A DNA stretch of 64,000 nt from Uloborus plumipes (lineage: Eukaryota > Arthropoda > Arachnida > Araneae > Uloboridae). Shown piece by piece: positions 1 to 10,000 of this stretch. The notes under the pieces are model-generated. The model saw only the letters and a program-made list of their open reading frames with translations, ran no database searches and was not told the origin of the DNA. Within the stretch, counting starts at the first letter, position 1; every line of letters starts with the position of its first letter. Both the position numbers and the translations under genes were made by a program. The DNA is taken from positions 48,083 to 112,082 of the forward strand of contig JAXGGA010002922.1 of NCBI GenBank assembly GCA_038373865.1, written 5' to 3'.

Positions 1-1923
1 ATCGAAACCAAACTTTTTCAAAATCTTTGCAACTTGATGACTTATTTTTGGATAAAAAGGCAAAACAATGGTGTAACCAACCTTAGAATCGGAAACCTTG
101 CTAGAATGAGAGGGCTTTATTAGCCTATTATATATAGAATCAATAATCTTGGGCGAGTAACCCCGATCAAGAGCCACAGCTTTTAAATAAAAAAGCTCAG
201 TATTTAAAGAACTGGATGAAGAACAGATATTCAAGGCACGAAACACAAAAGCCTTAAATGAGGCCAACTTTTGGTTTCGAGGATGAGAAGAGTAGTTGTG
301 AGGAGGTAGTGTAACAGCAAAGGGCTTTCGATACACTGAAGTCATAAAATCGTTATTACTTTTAGTAATCAAAACGTCCAAGAATGAAAGAGAACTTTCC
401 ATTTCCATTTCAATAGTGAATTGGATGCAAGGATCGATAGAATTCAGAGTGGAAAGTAAAAGCTCATTATTAACTTGGTTTTGGTCAAGCAAAACAAAGC
501 AATCGTCAACATAACGAACATAGAACGGAAACTTTATGGTTTCAAAAAGTTTTACCTCAAAATAGTGCATATAAATGTCACTTAAAATAGGGCTCAAAGG
601 GTTACCCATCGCTAAACCTTCGGACATGCGATAGTAAACACCATCAAACACAAAAGTATTCTGCTCAAGACAAGCACGAGTAAGAGAAATAAGCTCATCA
701 ACCTCAAAACTAGAAAAATGATGTTCCTGGAGTCTCAATTTGAGACAATCCAGTGCTCCAATAACAGGTACATTAGTGAAAAGTGATTTCACGTCAAACG
801 AAGCCATCGTTACGCCGTGAGGCTTAAAGCAACGTAATTTCTGAACAAAGTCAATGGAATTTTTAACAGTGAAAGAATTGCTGGTCAAAAGAGGAGAAAA
901 AATGGAAACTAAATGCTTAGCTAGTTTGTAAGAAGCTGTGCCAATGTTTGAAACAATTGGCCTAAGAGGAACGTTTGGTTTATGGACCTTTGGTAAAGCA
1001 TAAAATCGGGCACAGTGTGCAACAGAAGGAATCAAACACCTTTTTGAAGAATCTCTGATGATAGGAGAAGCCTTCACAATGTTTCTAATCAAGTTGACCT
1101 CTTTAGTACTCGGGTCTTTATGAAGTGTCACATATGGACCAACTTCAATTAAATCTTTACATTTATCCAAATATGAGCTTTTGTCCAGAATAACAACTTG
1201 ACCTCCTTTGTCAGCCTTAGTGACTACTATATCAGGATCGGAACATAAACCTTTTACCGAAAACTTAGCATGCTTGCTGAAAGTATTTGAAGTCAAATTA
1301 GCATTAAAATCCACAGTATTGGCAATGAGATGCCTAATAGAATCCTTTTGAGAAGCAGTAAGAGCACTAAATCTAAAGGCTTTCTCAATTGGAGCAACCA
1401 ATTTGGGAAATGAAGGTTTTGAAGAAGAAGCAAAATTGTTATTCAGTTTGAGAGCATTGAGCTGATCCGAATTCAAGAGCTTCGAAGAAAGATTGAGGAC
1501 CGCATTCTGATTCACCTTTGGTAAAACATCAGACGAATGATCCACATTATTAGCACAAAGAGATTTCCACTTTTTCTGAAGAGTAGTCCTATGTTTAAAA
1601 GTAGACTGAAGAACCCTATTCCAACTTTTCCTATCAACCGAATCAAAATCCAAGTCAGAATTCGAAAGTTTTAGATGCAAAGAAAACAACTCATTTTCAA
1701 TATTAGAAATTTTCTTCCGAGTTTCCTGAATAATAGCTCTTAACAGAGCCAACTTAGAACGAAAAAGCACTTTGCTAATTTTAGGAGAGGAAGAAAGGTT
1801 ACAACTCAACGAAATAAACTTTGGAATTATTCTCCTACGTTTACAACCACAGAGAAAGGACAAATGATCCAAAAACCTGTACTTTTTCAGTCTAAGACTA
1901 CAAAACCTGTTGATTTCCGACAT
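1..1923 (-). CDS. Penelope-like element reverse transcriptase ORF (3' end outside window)
   Basis: This is the reverse transcriptase part of a Penelope-like retroelement. The frame is open from the ATG at 1923 to position 1, 641 codons with no stop, so it runs off the left edge. Visible motifs in order are TKADKGG (about residues 235-241), FYALPKVHKPNVPLRPIVS (about 305-325), FDVKSLFTNVP with the first catalytic Asp at 377, EGLAMGNPLSP (435-445) and the catalytic YVDD box at 471-474. These are hallmarks of Penelope reverse transcriptases, which are related to telomerase. The last visible residues, HQVAKILKKFGFD, also occur in the + strand copy starting near 2602, which continues into the GIY-YIG nuclease, so the complete protein should be near 785 residues. 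The ORF looks young and possibly active. Confidence 0.93.
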   Translation of the reverse strand, partial: MSEINRFCSLRLKKYRFLDHLSFLCGCKRRRIIPKFISLSCNLSSSPKISKVLFRSKLALLRAIIQETRKKISNIENELFSLHLKLSNSDLDFDSVDRKSWNRVLQSTFKHRTTLQKKWKSLCANNVDHSSDVLPKVNQNAVLNLSSKLLNSDQLNALKLNNNFASSSKPSFPKLVAPIEKAFRFSALTASQKDSIRHLIANTVDFNANLTSNTFSKHAKFSVKGLCSDPDIVVTKADKGGQVVILDKSSYLDKCKDLIEVGPYVTLHKDPSTKEVNLIRNIVKASPIIRDSSKRCLIPSVAHCARFYALPKVHKPNVPLRPIVSNIGTASYKLAKHLVSIFSPLLTSNSFTVKNSIDFVQKLRCFKPHGVTMASFDVKSLFTNVPVIGALDCLKLRLQEHHFSSFEVDELISLTRACLEQNTFVFDGVYYRMSEGLAMGNPLSPILSDIYMHYFEVKLFETIKFPFYVRYVDDCFVLLDQNQVNNELLLSTLNSIDPCIQFTIEMEMESSLSFLDVLITKSNNDFMTSVYRKPFAVTLPPHNYSSHPRNQKLASFKAFVFRALNICSSSSSLNTELFYLKAVALDRGYSPKIIDSIYNRLIKPSHSSKVSDSKVGYTIVLPFYPKISHQVAKILKKFGFD

Positions 1924-2146
1924 AATGAGTTCAGAAAATTCGAAAAAGTGACCAAAGGCCCGTTTAAGCCAAAGTTAAATAAAAAATGATCAAAAAAGCT
2001 TTGTGCTGAACTATAATTGAAGTTAAAAATCAACGTAAATAAAGCACAAATAAGGTAGAAAGTACAGCAAATAGCTATTTCAAGGCTACAATGGAGCCCC
2101 TTCCTCAGTGCAAGAAGCTCAGCAAACAACATGAAAGCTGTAAGAG

Positions 2147-2182
2147 AACTGAGCGCGAAGCACGTGGGCCCCGGTATTTATA
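2147..2182 (-). promoter_or_regulatory. pLTR core promoter (TATA + initiator) driving the Penelope ORF
   Basis: On the minus strand TATAAATA (2182-2175) is followed by an arthropod-type initiator TCAGTT (2152-2147), with about 32 bases from the first T of the TATA box to the A of the initiator. This is the textbook spacing. Transcription from here would give a leader of about 225 bases before the ATG at 1923. The placement is seen directly; activity is inferred. Confidence 0.65.
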
Positions 2183-2337
2183 ACAAATGGGCCAGTGCGT
2201 ATGAACTCACGACGAGAGCGGGAAAACACCGACCAATCAGCGATCAGCGAAACAGCCAGGAGAGCGAAGAAAAGGGGAAGACAGTAAAGGAAAGTAGGGA
2301 AAGAAAAAAGCGCGGGAGAAAACACAGGAAGACGAAA

Positions 2338-2601
2338 TTATAAAAATTGCTTCCAGATGTCAGGGAAAAATGGAACACTGGAAAAATCATTCACCAGAGA
2401 ATGGGAATTTTTCCAAATATAGTAAGCTTCCCAAAAATCGAGGTCATAAACTGACGAACATTTACAAATAATTCTAGCCGAAGAAAAATCAAAGCAGTGA
2501 CCAGAAGTCCAACAATGCTGAGCAATGGAAGAGCGTGCTAGTTCTTTATGTTTAACATAATTTTGATGCTCTTTCAGACGGTGCTTAAGAGGCCGCTTAG
2601 T
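2338..2601 (-). pseudogene. GIY-YIG nuclease C-terminal fragment, minus copy
   Basis: The frame from TKRPLKHRLKEH to the terminal KQFL and stop is the second half of the Penelope GIY-YIG endonuclease, including the likely catalytic Glu in FWEAYYIW. The open frame continues upstream only because it reads through the inverted + copy. The first 70 residues of that longer frame are therefore antisense and not a protein. This fragment belongs to the upstream pLTR and is not expected to be made as a separate product. Confidence 0.8.
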
Positions 2602-3024
2602 CATCAAGTTGCAAAGATTTTGAAAAAGTTTGGTTTCGATATTTCTTTCTCTCCTGTGAACAAAATTAAGTTTACAAACTTGAAGCATCCCATTGATTGC
2701 CAAAGCAACTGGGGCATTTATAGCATCTCTTGCAAATGCGGACTTAGCTATGTAGGCCAGACTAAGCGGCCTCTTAAGCACCGTCTGAAAGAGCATCAAA
2801 ATTATGTTAAACATAAAGAACTAGCACGCTCTTCCATTGCTCAGCATTGTTGGACTTCTGGTCACTGCTTTGATTTTTCTTCGGCTAGAATTATTTGTAA
2901 ATGTTCGTCAGTTTATGACCTCGATTTTTGGGAAGCTTACTATATTTGGAAAAATTCCCATTCTCTGGTGAATGATTTTTCCAGTGTTCCATTTTTCCCT
3001 GACATCTGGAAGCAATTTTTATAA
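2602..3024 (+). pseudogene. GIY-YIG nuclease domain of truncated + strand Penelope copy
   Basis: This is a 5'-truncated copy of the Penelope C-terminus, about 140 codons ending at the stop at 3022-3024. The GIY motif is in NWGIYSISCKCG, the YIG motif is the variant YVG in LSYVGQT, the conserved Arg is in HRLKEHQ and the conserved Glu in FWEAYYIW. It starts in mid-frame at the inversion point, so it has no start codon of its own. It shows what the complete minus-strand ORF must contain beyond the left window edge. Confidence 0.85.
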
Positions 3025-3349
3025 TTTCGTCTTCCTGTGTTTTCTCCCGCGCTTTTTTCTTTCCCTACTTTCCTTTACTGTCTTCCCCTTTTCTTCGCTC
3101 TCCTGGCTGTTTCGCTGATCGCTGATTGGTCGGTGTTTTCCTGCTCTCGTCGTGAGTTCATACGCACTGGCCCATTTGTTATAAATACCGGGGCCCACGT
3201 GCTTCGCGCTCAGTTCTCTTACAGCTTTCATGTTGTTTGCTGAGCTTCTTGCACTGAGGAAGGGGCTCCATTGTAGCCTTGAAATAGCTATTTGCTGTAC
3301 TTTCTACCTTATTTGTGCTTTATTTACGTTGATTTTTAACTTCAATTAT
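2761..3349 (+). repeat. Penelope pLTR, right arm of inverted repeat
   Basis: This is the + strand partner of the arm at 2012-2601. The spacer 2602-2760 between the arms is present only in the + copy and carries the first part of the nuclease domain. The turning point near 2598-2602 shares a few bases (AGTCATCAAG context), as expected for microhomology joining at a truncated 5' end. Confidence 0.9.
3180..3215 (+). promoter_or_regulatory. pLTR core promoter, + strand copy
   Basis: The same TATAAATA (3180-3187) and TCAGTT (3210-3215) pair is conserved in the inverted arm. If active it would transcribe rightward, in the sense direction of the TRRAP-like gene, toward exon 1 of the window. Confidence 0.6.
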
Positions 3350-4057
3350 GTACCTTGAATTGTTCTTTAAAAACTAAACTTTTATTCCAATTATTGTTAC
3401 GCACTCTACAGTCATCATTTTCACAATCCATAACTTTTTATAGAACACGCTTTTTGATTAAAATTGTTAGCTATATTAGAGGTGAACCTTTACTTTATAT
3501 GTCTCAAATACCAGTTTTGGCTTAAAAATCGGTTTAAGCCAGATTTAAAGATAAATGCAATGTAGAGTCCGTAACAGTAAAAATTGCATTTTCAATGTTC
3601 TGAGCGCAATTACAAACACAATATGAAGTGAACTATGAAAACAATATGATATTCATATACTTTAGAATGTACTTTTTTAATATATATAAAAATTTTAAAC
3701 TTTTAAAAAGTTTTGTTACGGACACCCCGTATAAAAATATACGGACATACGTATAAAAAGTTAAATATTGTAACTCTCAAAATTTGATTTTTTGACAAAG
3801 AGTCATAAATCCAATTTTCTTGCGTTATTTAAAGATTTTTTCAAAATGCAACCGTATGCTGACTATAACGGCTTAAAAATTAGCTATTCTGCGACAATTG
3901 GAGTGGACACCCTGTATAAATTCACAAACATAAATTGAAAAGTAAATGTGAAGTACATGAATCAATATCAACTGGAATTGATCACATGATATGTATCATG
4001 ATTTTCTTTCAGAATTTCTGAAAATATTCCCTTCTAATATTGCTTTTTATATTTCAG
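3350..4057 (+). other. Stretch between Penelope element and exon 1
   Basis: No coding sequence is seen. It contains a 10-bp inverted pair GTCCGTAACA (3567-3576) and TGTTACGGAC (3714-3723) that may bound a small MITE of about 155 bp. Two similar phrases follow, GGACACCCCGTATA near 3720 and GGACACCCTGTATA near 3905. The end is the splice acceptor of exon 1. An upstream TRRAP exon was not found here. Confidence 0.4.
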
Positions 4058-4097
4058 TACTGCAGAAGCAGAAGTTCTGAACACTATTGCAGAAGTG
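4058..4097 (+). CDS. TRRAP-like exon 1 of window
   Basis: The 40-nt exon has acceptor atttcag and donor gtaata. One base completes a split codon, then TAEAEVLNTIAEV. It aligns with human KEEKEVLEHFAGV. With exons 2 and 3 it gives 63 residues against 64 in human up to the LLLNYFL (human ILVEYLL) anchor in exon 4, which supports this very short exon. Confidence 0.65.
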
Positions 4098-7000
4098 GTA
4101 ATATTGATTTTTCATTTTTATGATTGATTACACAGGTCAACGATGAAAAAACTTTTTAAATGAAAATACCTTATTCTTATGTTGTTTAGGTTGCTGAATC
4201 CAAATATGATGCTTAAAAAGTTGTATCACCCACCATTTATTCACATTTTATAGTTACATTCATGAAATAAAGAAACATTTTTAGAATTTAACAGCTTTTT
4301 CATAGTTAAGATAACATGAAAAAATAGGTCTAATGAACAAAGATGATGTTGGCAGCACTGCTGAAACACATGCTACAACATGATGGGGGATTACTGTTGG
4401 TCACTTCACCGGGAAGTTCAGCAAGCTATTCATCGCAGGAAAAGCTACACAAGAAGCTTCAAGGAAAAAAGGGAAAGAAAATATAAAGCAATTCCATTTG
4501 ACAAGTGAACCTTGTATCATCACATAAAATTACTATTCCAAGTATTTTACTGTAAATATAAACCATTTTTACGATTCTACAGTGTTTCATTGATTTCCCT
4601 ATATACTGTAAATGGGTATTAGACTATATAATAAAATACATTTTGCTTGGAAACTAAGGGTGATACATAAAAACTACAAGCAGATTTGGATTCAGCACAT
4701 AAAAATCTATCAAGATCAGCTATTAAAATTAAAAAAGTTTTCAAAAAGGTTTTTTTTGTTGGCCTGTGTTATATTGCATTTAATACTTTAGTGAGAGGTA
4801 CCACCTCACTACTCTTATTGTTTGTCAACTTCTGTCCTATACAGAAACTGTACAGATTTTACGATTTTTTTCCCGTTCATTATAGACGTCATTTACATAA
4901 AACATTTGTGTTTTAAATATTTTGTGTAGTATTTTTTAAGTCTGTACTTTTTTACACAGAATAATTTTCACCACAATAATGCATCTCATATTGTTCAAAA
5001 ATCTTATTTTGACTCACTCGACAATCCGAAATGTTAGACAAACTAACTTATATGTGTGCGCATATTTTATGTGTGCACACAGCATGTGTATAAGAGTGTG
5101 TATAAGGATCGCTTCTATAAGAGGTGCAAACTAAAGTTACTTTGAGAAAGGAAAGATATAAAGTAAAATTCTGTTTGTGATAAATTATGTAATGGAGATT
5201 TTGTGTGTGTTTGTTTTTTTAGAATAAAACGTATTCGTGCAAGAGCATATTTATCTGTATGTTCTTTGGAAAAACTAAAAAACAAAAGAGTTGAAATTAA
5301 TGAGTGGTAGTGTATAAGTTTTTTTTTTTGCATCTCTAATAATGACCTTCAATGTATTATTTTCTATTAAAACTATTTAAATATTCCCAAGATTGATCTA
5401 ATGTTTCATTTTTCGATTTTTTTTACTGAATAAGTGCTTTTTAGACAGCTCTTTGTTCTCAATTCAGCAGTGTGGCACTGAAGAAGATGATCATGTATTT
5501 GATCTCTTTAAGTCTTTATTTAATTTTCTACTGGTAGAAATTTTCCCGTCTCTCTCTCTTTGTTTTTTTTTTTTTTTTAAGAGTGGATTGAAAAAGTTCA
5601 CACTTAGGGCGTGGCTCCACATCAGCAGAAAACCGACCGAAACCGAAGGCAGAAACTGAAAATCAGGGTACTTTCCATTTATTTTAAATTCAAAGTACCC
5701 GGATTTTCGGTTTCGGTCGATTTTCTGCTGATGTGAAGCCTGGCCCTTACTCCCACTGTCCTATCCCGATGTTTTCTGATCTGTTCCAGGTTTATTCTTG
5801 AATTTCTATTCGTGATACTTCATTTCTTCACTGTATGTTGACGTTCTAACAGAACATAGATGTTTTCACCACTATTTGTGTTCTCCAATTTATTACCTCT
5901 CCTATTAGCCTTTTGCTTTCTCTTACATGAATTTTCTCTTATAGTTGGCACTTCTGAGTCCTACAATGACGAAGACAACTTTGCGCAGTCGTGTAAAAGT
6001 AAGTCTTTTTTTGATTCAATGTGCTTTTAGGTTTTTTATGCGACCAGTGTGGAGAGAAATCAAATTTTAGGAAATATTATTAATACAAGTAATCATTCAT
6101 GTTTCATAAAGCTTTATTTGATAATTGAAACCTGGCATTGTGTTTAAAACTTGATTTTTATACAAAGTGTGACAACGTTTACATGGTGATTACCAGTTAA
6201 ATTTTTTCCAGTGGCGAAAGAGAGGCAAAGGGTTGGGTTGTATATTGAATGCAATTTTTTTTTTTTTTTTGCAAACTACAAAAACCATGCTTACTCATAT
6301 GCAAACTGCATTAATTTTTCCAAGCATAGAGGCATTTGACTTCCCCTCCCCCTTCCACCCAACTTCCCTAAATAACATACCTGAAAGAAGCTGGGCTAAA
6401 TCGATCGTAGCATCTTTAAGTAATACTAGTGTTTTTTTTTTTTAATATATTAGACTCATTTTCTAAAATGAAGATATGTCTAATAAAATGAGTTAAAATA
6501 AATACAAAGGAAAAAAGTTTATGAATTGCTTTATGGCTTCTAAATATATTAATATATATATGTATATGTGCACATGTTATTTAATAAAAAGAGAACTATT
6601 TCTTTCAAAATATGATACCTTCGAATGATCTTTTTTTATAATCTGTCTGTCATCCAAAATTTCGATTCCTCCCCCCCTCCAGTTTTCATAATATGAGATT
6701 GTTATTATTATTGTTTCTGCGGCAGTCACGCCTTTAATCCATATTTTGTCGTGCTTTGAAAGTTTGACCAAGAGGTGGGACTGGTATTACCATTCGTTGA
6801 GATTTTTTACTTGTAGTTATTTTAGCAAAACATACCATATTCACATGTGCCTTTTTTCCCCTATATATGCATGTTATTGGTTTTAGGACCATCGAGCCGC
6901 AGGTGCGGATACAATTATTGAGGCCCCTCCCTTGATGCCTTTCCATCAGTAAATTTTTAACATTGAAGTTCAAAAAACTTAATTTTATACGAGTTTTAAT

Positions 7001-10000
7001 GATGTTTAAGGAAGGAAGTTTAGGCTCTCACCCGGAAACCTTTAAAATTGAAGTTAGATACCTATGTGATCAATATTTGCAAACCAGAATACATAGTAAA
7101 AAGTAAGTAATGAAATTAATCGCCCCCTCCCTTGAAAGTTTCTGGATCCCCCCTTGTTGAGCCGTCTGATGATTTCATTGTTACACTTCTAAATTTAAGT
7201 AAGTAATTAAGTTAAGGTATTGAAAAATATTTCTCTAAGCTTTTATTGAATATATATATTTATAATAAGTATTAATATTTATAGAACATTTACTTATCCA
7301 TTGTATCTGTTCTTTTTTTTTTGAGATTTAGTTAATCAGGCTGTTTGAAATGAACTAAAGTTTCAGTGTCACTTTTAAAAACTTTTAACAGCTGTTGTAT
7401 GGAAGATTTATAAAACAGCTAGATCTTTGTCAAAAACTTTTTTATCATATATATTCTAGGGAAGCATATGAAATTAATGTATTAATTAATTTTGTTTTTT
7501 CCTCCATTAGGAAATGCTCAAATTTGTTGGACAGCCATGGTTCAAAGTAAGATTCTTACATCTTAGTATTTTTTGAATTTAGCTTTATATTAATATAATC
7601 ATTTTTAGCAGTCTTATATGGTTGGTTCTAGTCTTTTGATGTTCTTGGCCAAGGATAAAGGGTCTTCTATGCCACCTCTTCCCTAGAAAACAAATTTCTA
7701 TGGTTTTTGGGTTTTTAAAACACATACCCTATGGCTTAAAATAATATTGATCTCAAACAATTTGTCAGCTACTACTCCATGCTTCTCAATCAATTCTACT
7801 GCCGAGGAAAAGTGTGGAAAGGTAAAACAATCAATTAGTGTCATTTTAATGGCAGAGGCATAGGGAATGTTTGAAAGATACTCCTGAGCAATATTATCTA
7901 AGACCCCAGCCAAGAGAAAGTAAGTGGACTTGCACTTTTTTTGGTCATAATCTGTGGATCAAAGAACATCATAAAGAAGAGATTTATCCAATGATTTGTA
8001 TTGTTCATGAGTTGGTTATTTATTCCATGGATAGTACAACAGAAAGCACAGGATGTTTATAAAGAAAGAAACTATTTAAGATTTATTCTTGATTCTTTTT
8101 TTTTTTTTTTTGAATTTTTATTGCTCTAAGTTTTTTTTCCTCATTAGTGCAATGTTAGCTAAAGTTAAGTATGTAGCACTAACATTGATTACATAATTGT
8201 CAACTGTGAATGAAGAAACTCTCAAGTGTGCCGTTAGGGGAAGTTGAGCAGTCACCCGAACAGAACATTTAGGTTTAAGACATATTGCCAATTATAATGT
8301 GAGTTTATATCCTTTTATAAGGATTATTATGCCCCCCCCCCGCCCCCTGCAAGTGAGTTCATGATTCACTGAAGCCTATTGCAAAGTTGAAAATACTTTC
8401 CTTCTCAGAACTATGAAAAAAGGACACTTAGAAGTAAATTTAAGTGAAAAAAACACTTCTTGAAGAAAGGATTAAAAAAAAAAAAAAAAAAAAAACGTTT
8501 AAAGCATTCATATTCCACTTTTGATCATTTGATGTTTTTCAGAAAAACTTTTTCTTTTAATTTTTTTAATTCAGAATTTTATAAGGCATATTTTCTAGTA
8601 AGAAATCAGAAGGTCTGTCTGAATCAGTGGTCGGAAGTAGTGCGCTACAAGTAGCAAAACTACTGTAGTAGCTACATTTTTTAGTAGTTTGTAGTGTAGC
8701 GCTCTACTTTTTAAAAAAAGTAGAGTAGCGAGTAGCGCGATGCAAAAAAATAGTAGTTTGTAGCGATTTCTAAAACTAATTAAAAAATAAATAAATAAAT
8801 GATAAAAAATTTAAAAAAGAGAGAACGAAGGAAAAAAACAAGGTGGTTCTCGTGGCGAATATTCGTAAAAATTGTAAAAAAAATCTAAAAAGGACAAATT
8901 TTTGCAAAAAAAGGAACAAAAAGGAAAAATAACAAATAAATTCAAAGACAATTCCTATTTCTATTCCATATTCGAATGAGTTAATTTATTAATGTAAACC
9001 ATTTTTCGAATTCTTTCGATCGATTCACAAACAGTGCATTCTTTTTATTTATTTATTTTTTAAAAAGTAGCGAAGTAGCAACTACATTTCAAAAGTAGTG
9101 TAGCTCGCTACATTAAAAAAAAAGTAGTTGTAGCTGTAGTTAACTACATTTATAAGAAAGTAGTTGTAGTTGTAGTTCTCTACAAAAAATATGTAGTTTT
9201 TCCAACCACTGGTCTGAATAGGGATCCTCAAGCACACGTTTACTGGGACTACCCCAAGTAAGATAGATTAGTCGGAACAATTGCCTGAAATTTTCCTTCT
9301 CAAAATAGCGTCAGCTACAATATGCATGCAAAAAAGATACAAGAACTACAATGTTTTCTTTGACCGTAGTAATAATAACTTATCAAATTACACACAATTA
9401 AAGCTCCAGTTTGATATGTATTTTTAACTCTGCCCTGGCAGTACTAGGCTTATTTCTTGACAAGCAGACCAATCATAGGACATATAATCATTGATTCATG
9501 CAATGTCAAACTGATTTTCCAGTTCTTGCTGACAGGTTTAGCAGCCTTATTTTACTCTTATTACAGCAATGTAGAAGGTTTTTTCCCAAGTCAACTATTC
9601 TCATTGTCACAAACAAGACTTCAATCTGCAGAACACACTGATTTTGCATTCAAAATTCTCTTTCCTGGGAAGTTAACCACCATGTAATCTTTGTGGATTA
9701 GCAGAAAAATCAACTTTATTGCACTATGTGTTCTCACTACTTGAGGTGTTATATATTAAAATTAAGTGAGATTATGCAAATCATCTCCTGGTTGATGATA
9801 ACATCACCTAAATAACATATACTGTCGGCCCCGCTTAAACAAGTACTGTCGGTTCCAAGAAATATTATTCGATTAAGCGGGGATCTTTAACATTACGTCT
9901 ATGGCATCGGTTCCGAGATATTTTATTCGTATAAGTGGGGTATTCGTTAATCCGTTACCCGATTAAACGGGGACGACAGTATGTAAATTTCAATTAAAGT

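Larger units (their letters stand above)
2012..2601 (-). repeat. Penelope pLTR, left arm of inverted repeat
   Basis: Read on the minus strand, this arm matches 2761-3349 almost base for base for about 590 bp. The only difference I saw is C versus T in the run before CTCTCGTCG, which changes one residue in a shadow frame. The match ends at TTCAATTAT on both sides, which marks the element's 3' terminus. It holds the nuclease C-terminus, the 3' UTR and a promoter. Confidence 0.9.
1..3349 (-). mobile_element. Penelope-like element with tandem pLTR and inverted 3' copy
   Basis: On the minus strand the order is: GIY-YIG end of an upstream copy (2601 to 2338), its 3' UTR (2337 to about 2012), a short leader (2011-1924), then the reverse transcriptase ORF of the next copy (1923 to 1). 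A further 3' end lies on the + strand from about 2598 to 3349. This partial tandem plus inverted layout is the known architecture of Penelope elements, whose upstream truncated copy acts as a pseudo-LTR (pLTR). The inverted copies differ by very little, so the insertion is recent. It lies upstream of the first recognised TRRAP-like exon and so probably within that gene's intron. Confidence 0.9.

Noticed and set aside
2338..2814. 158-residue open frame across the Penelope inversion
   Set aside because: The first 70 residues are the antisense of the + strand copy, so the frame is a by-product of the palindrome; only the GIY-YIG half is real.
2119..3243. 68-81 residue frames in the pLTR arms
   Set aside because: They lie in the 3' UTR and promoter of the element, mirror each other exactly and have no family features.
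2012..3349. Hammerhead ribozyme in the pLTR, known from some Penelope elements
   Set aside because: I looked for the CTGATGA core followed by GAAA on both strands and did not find it.
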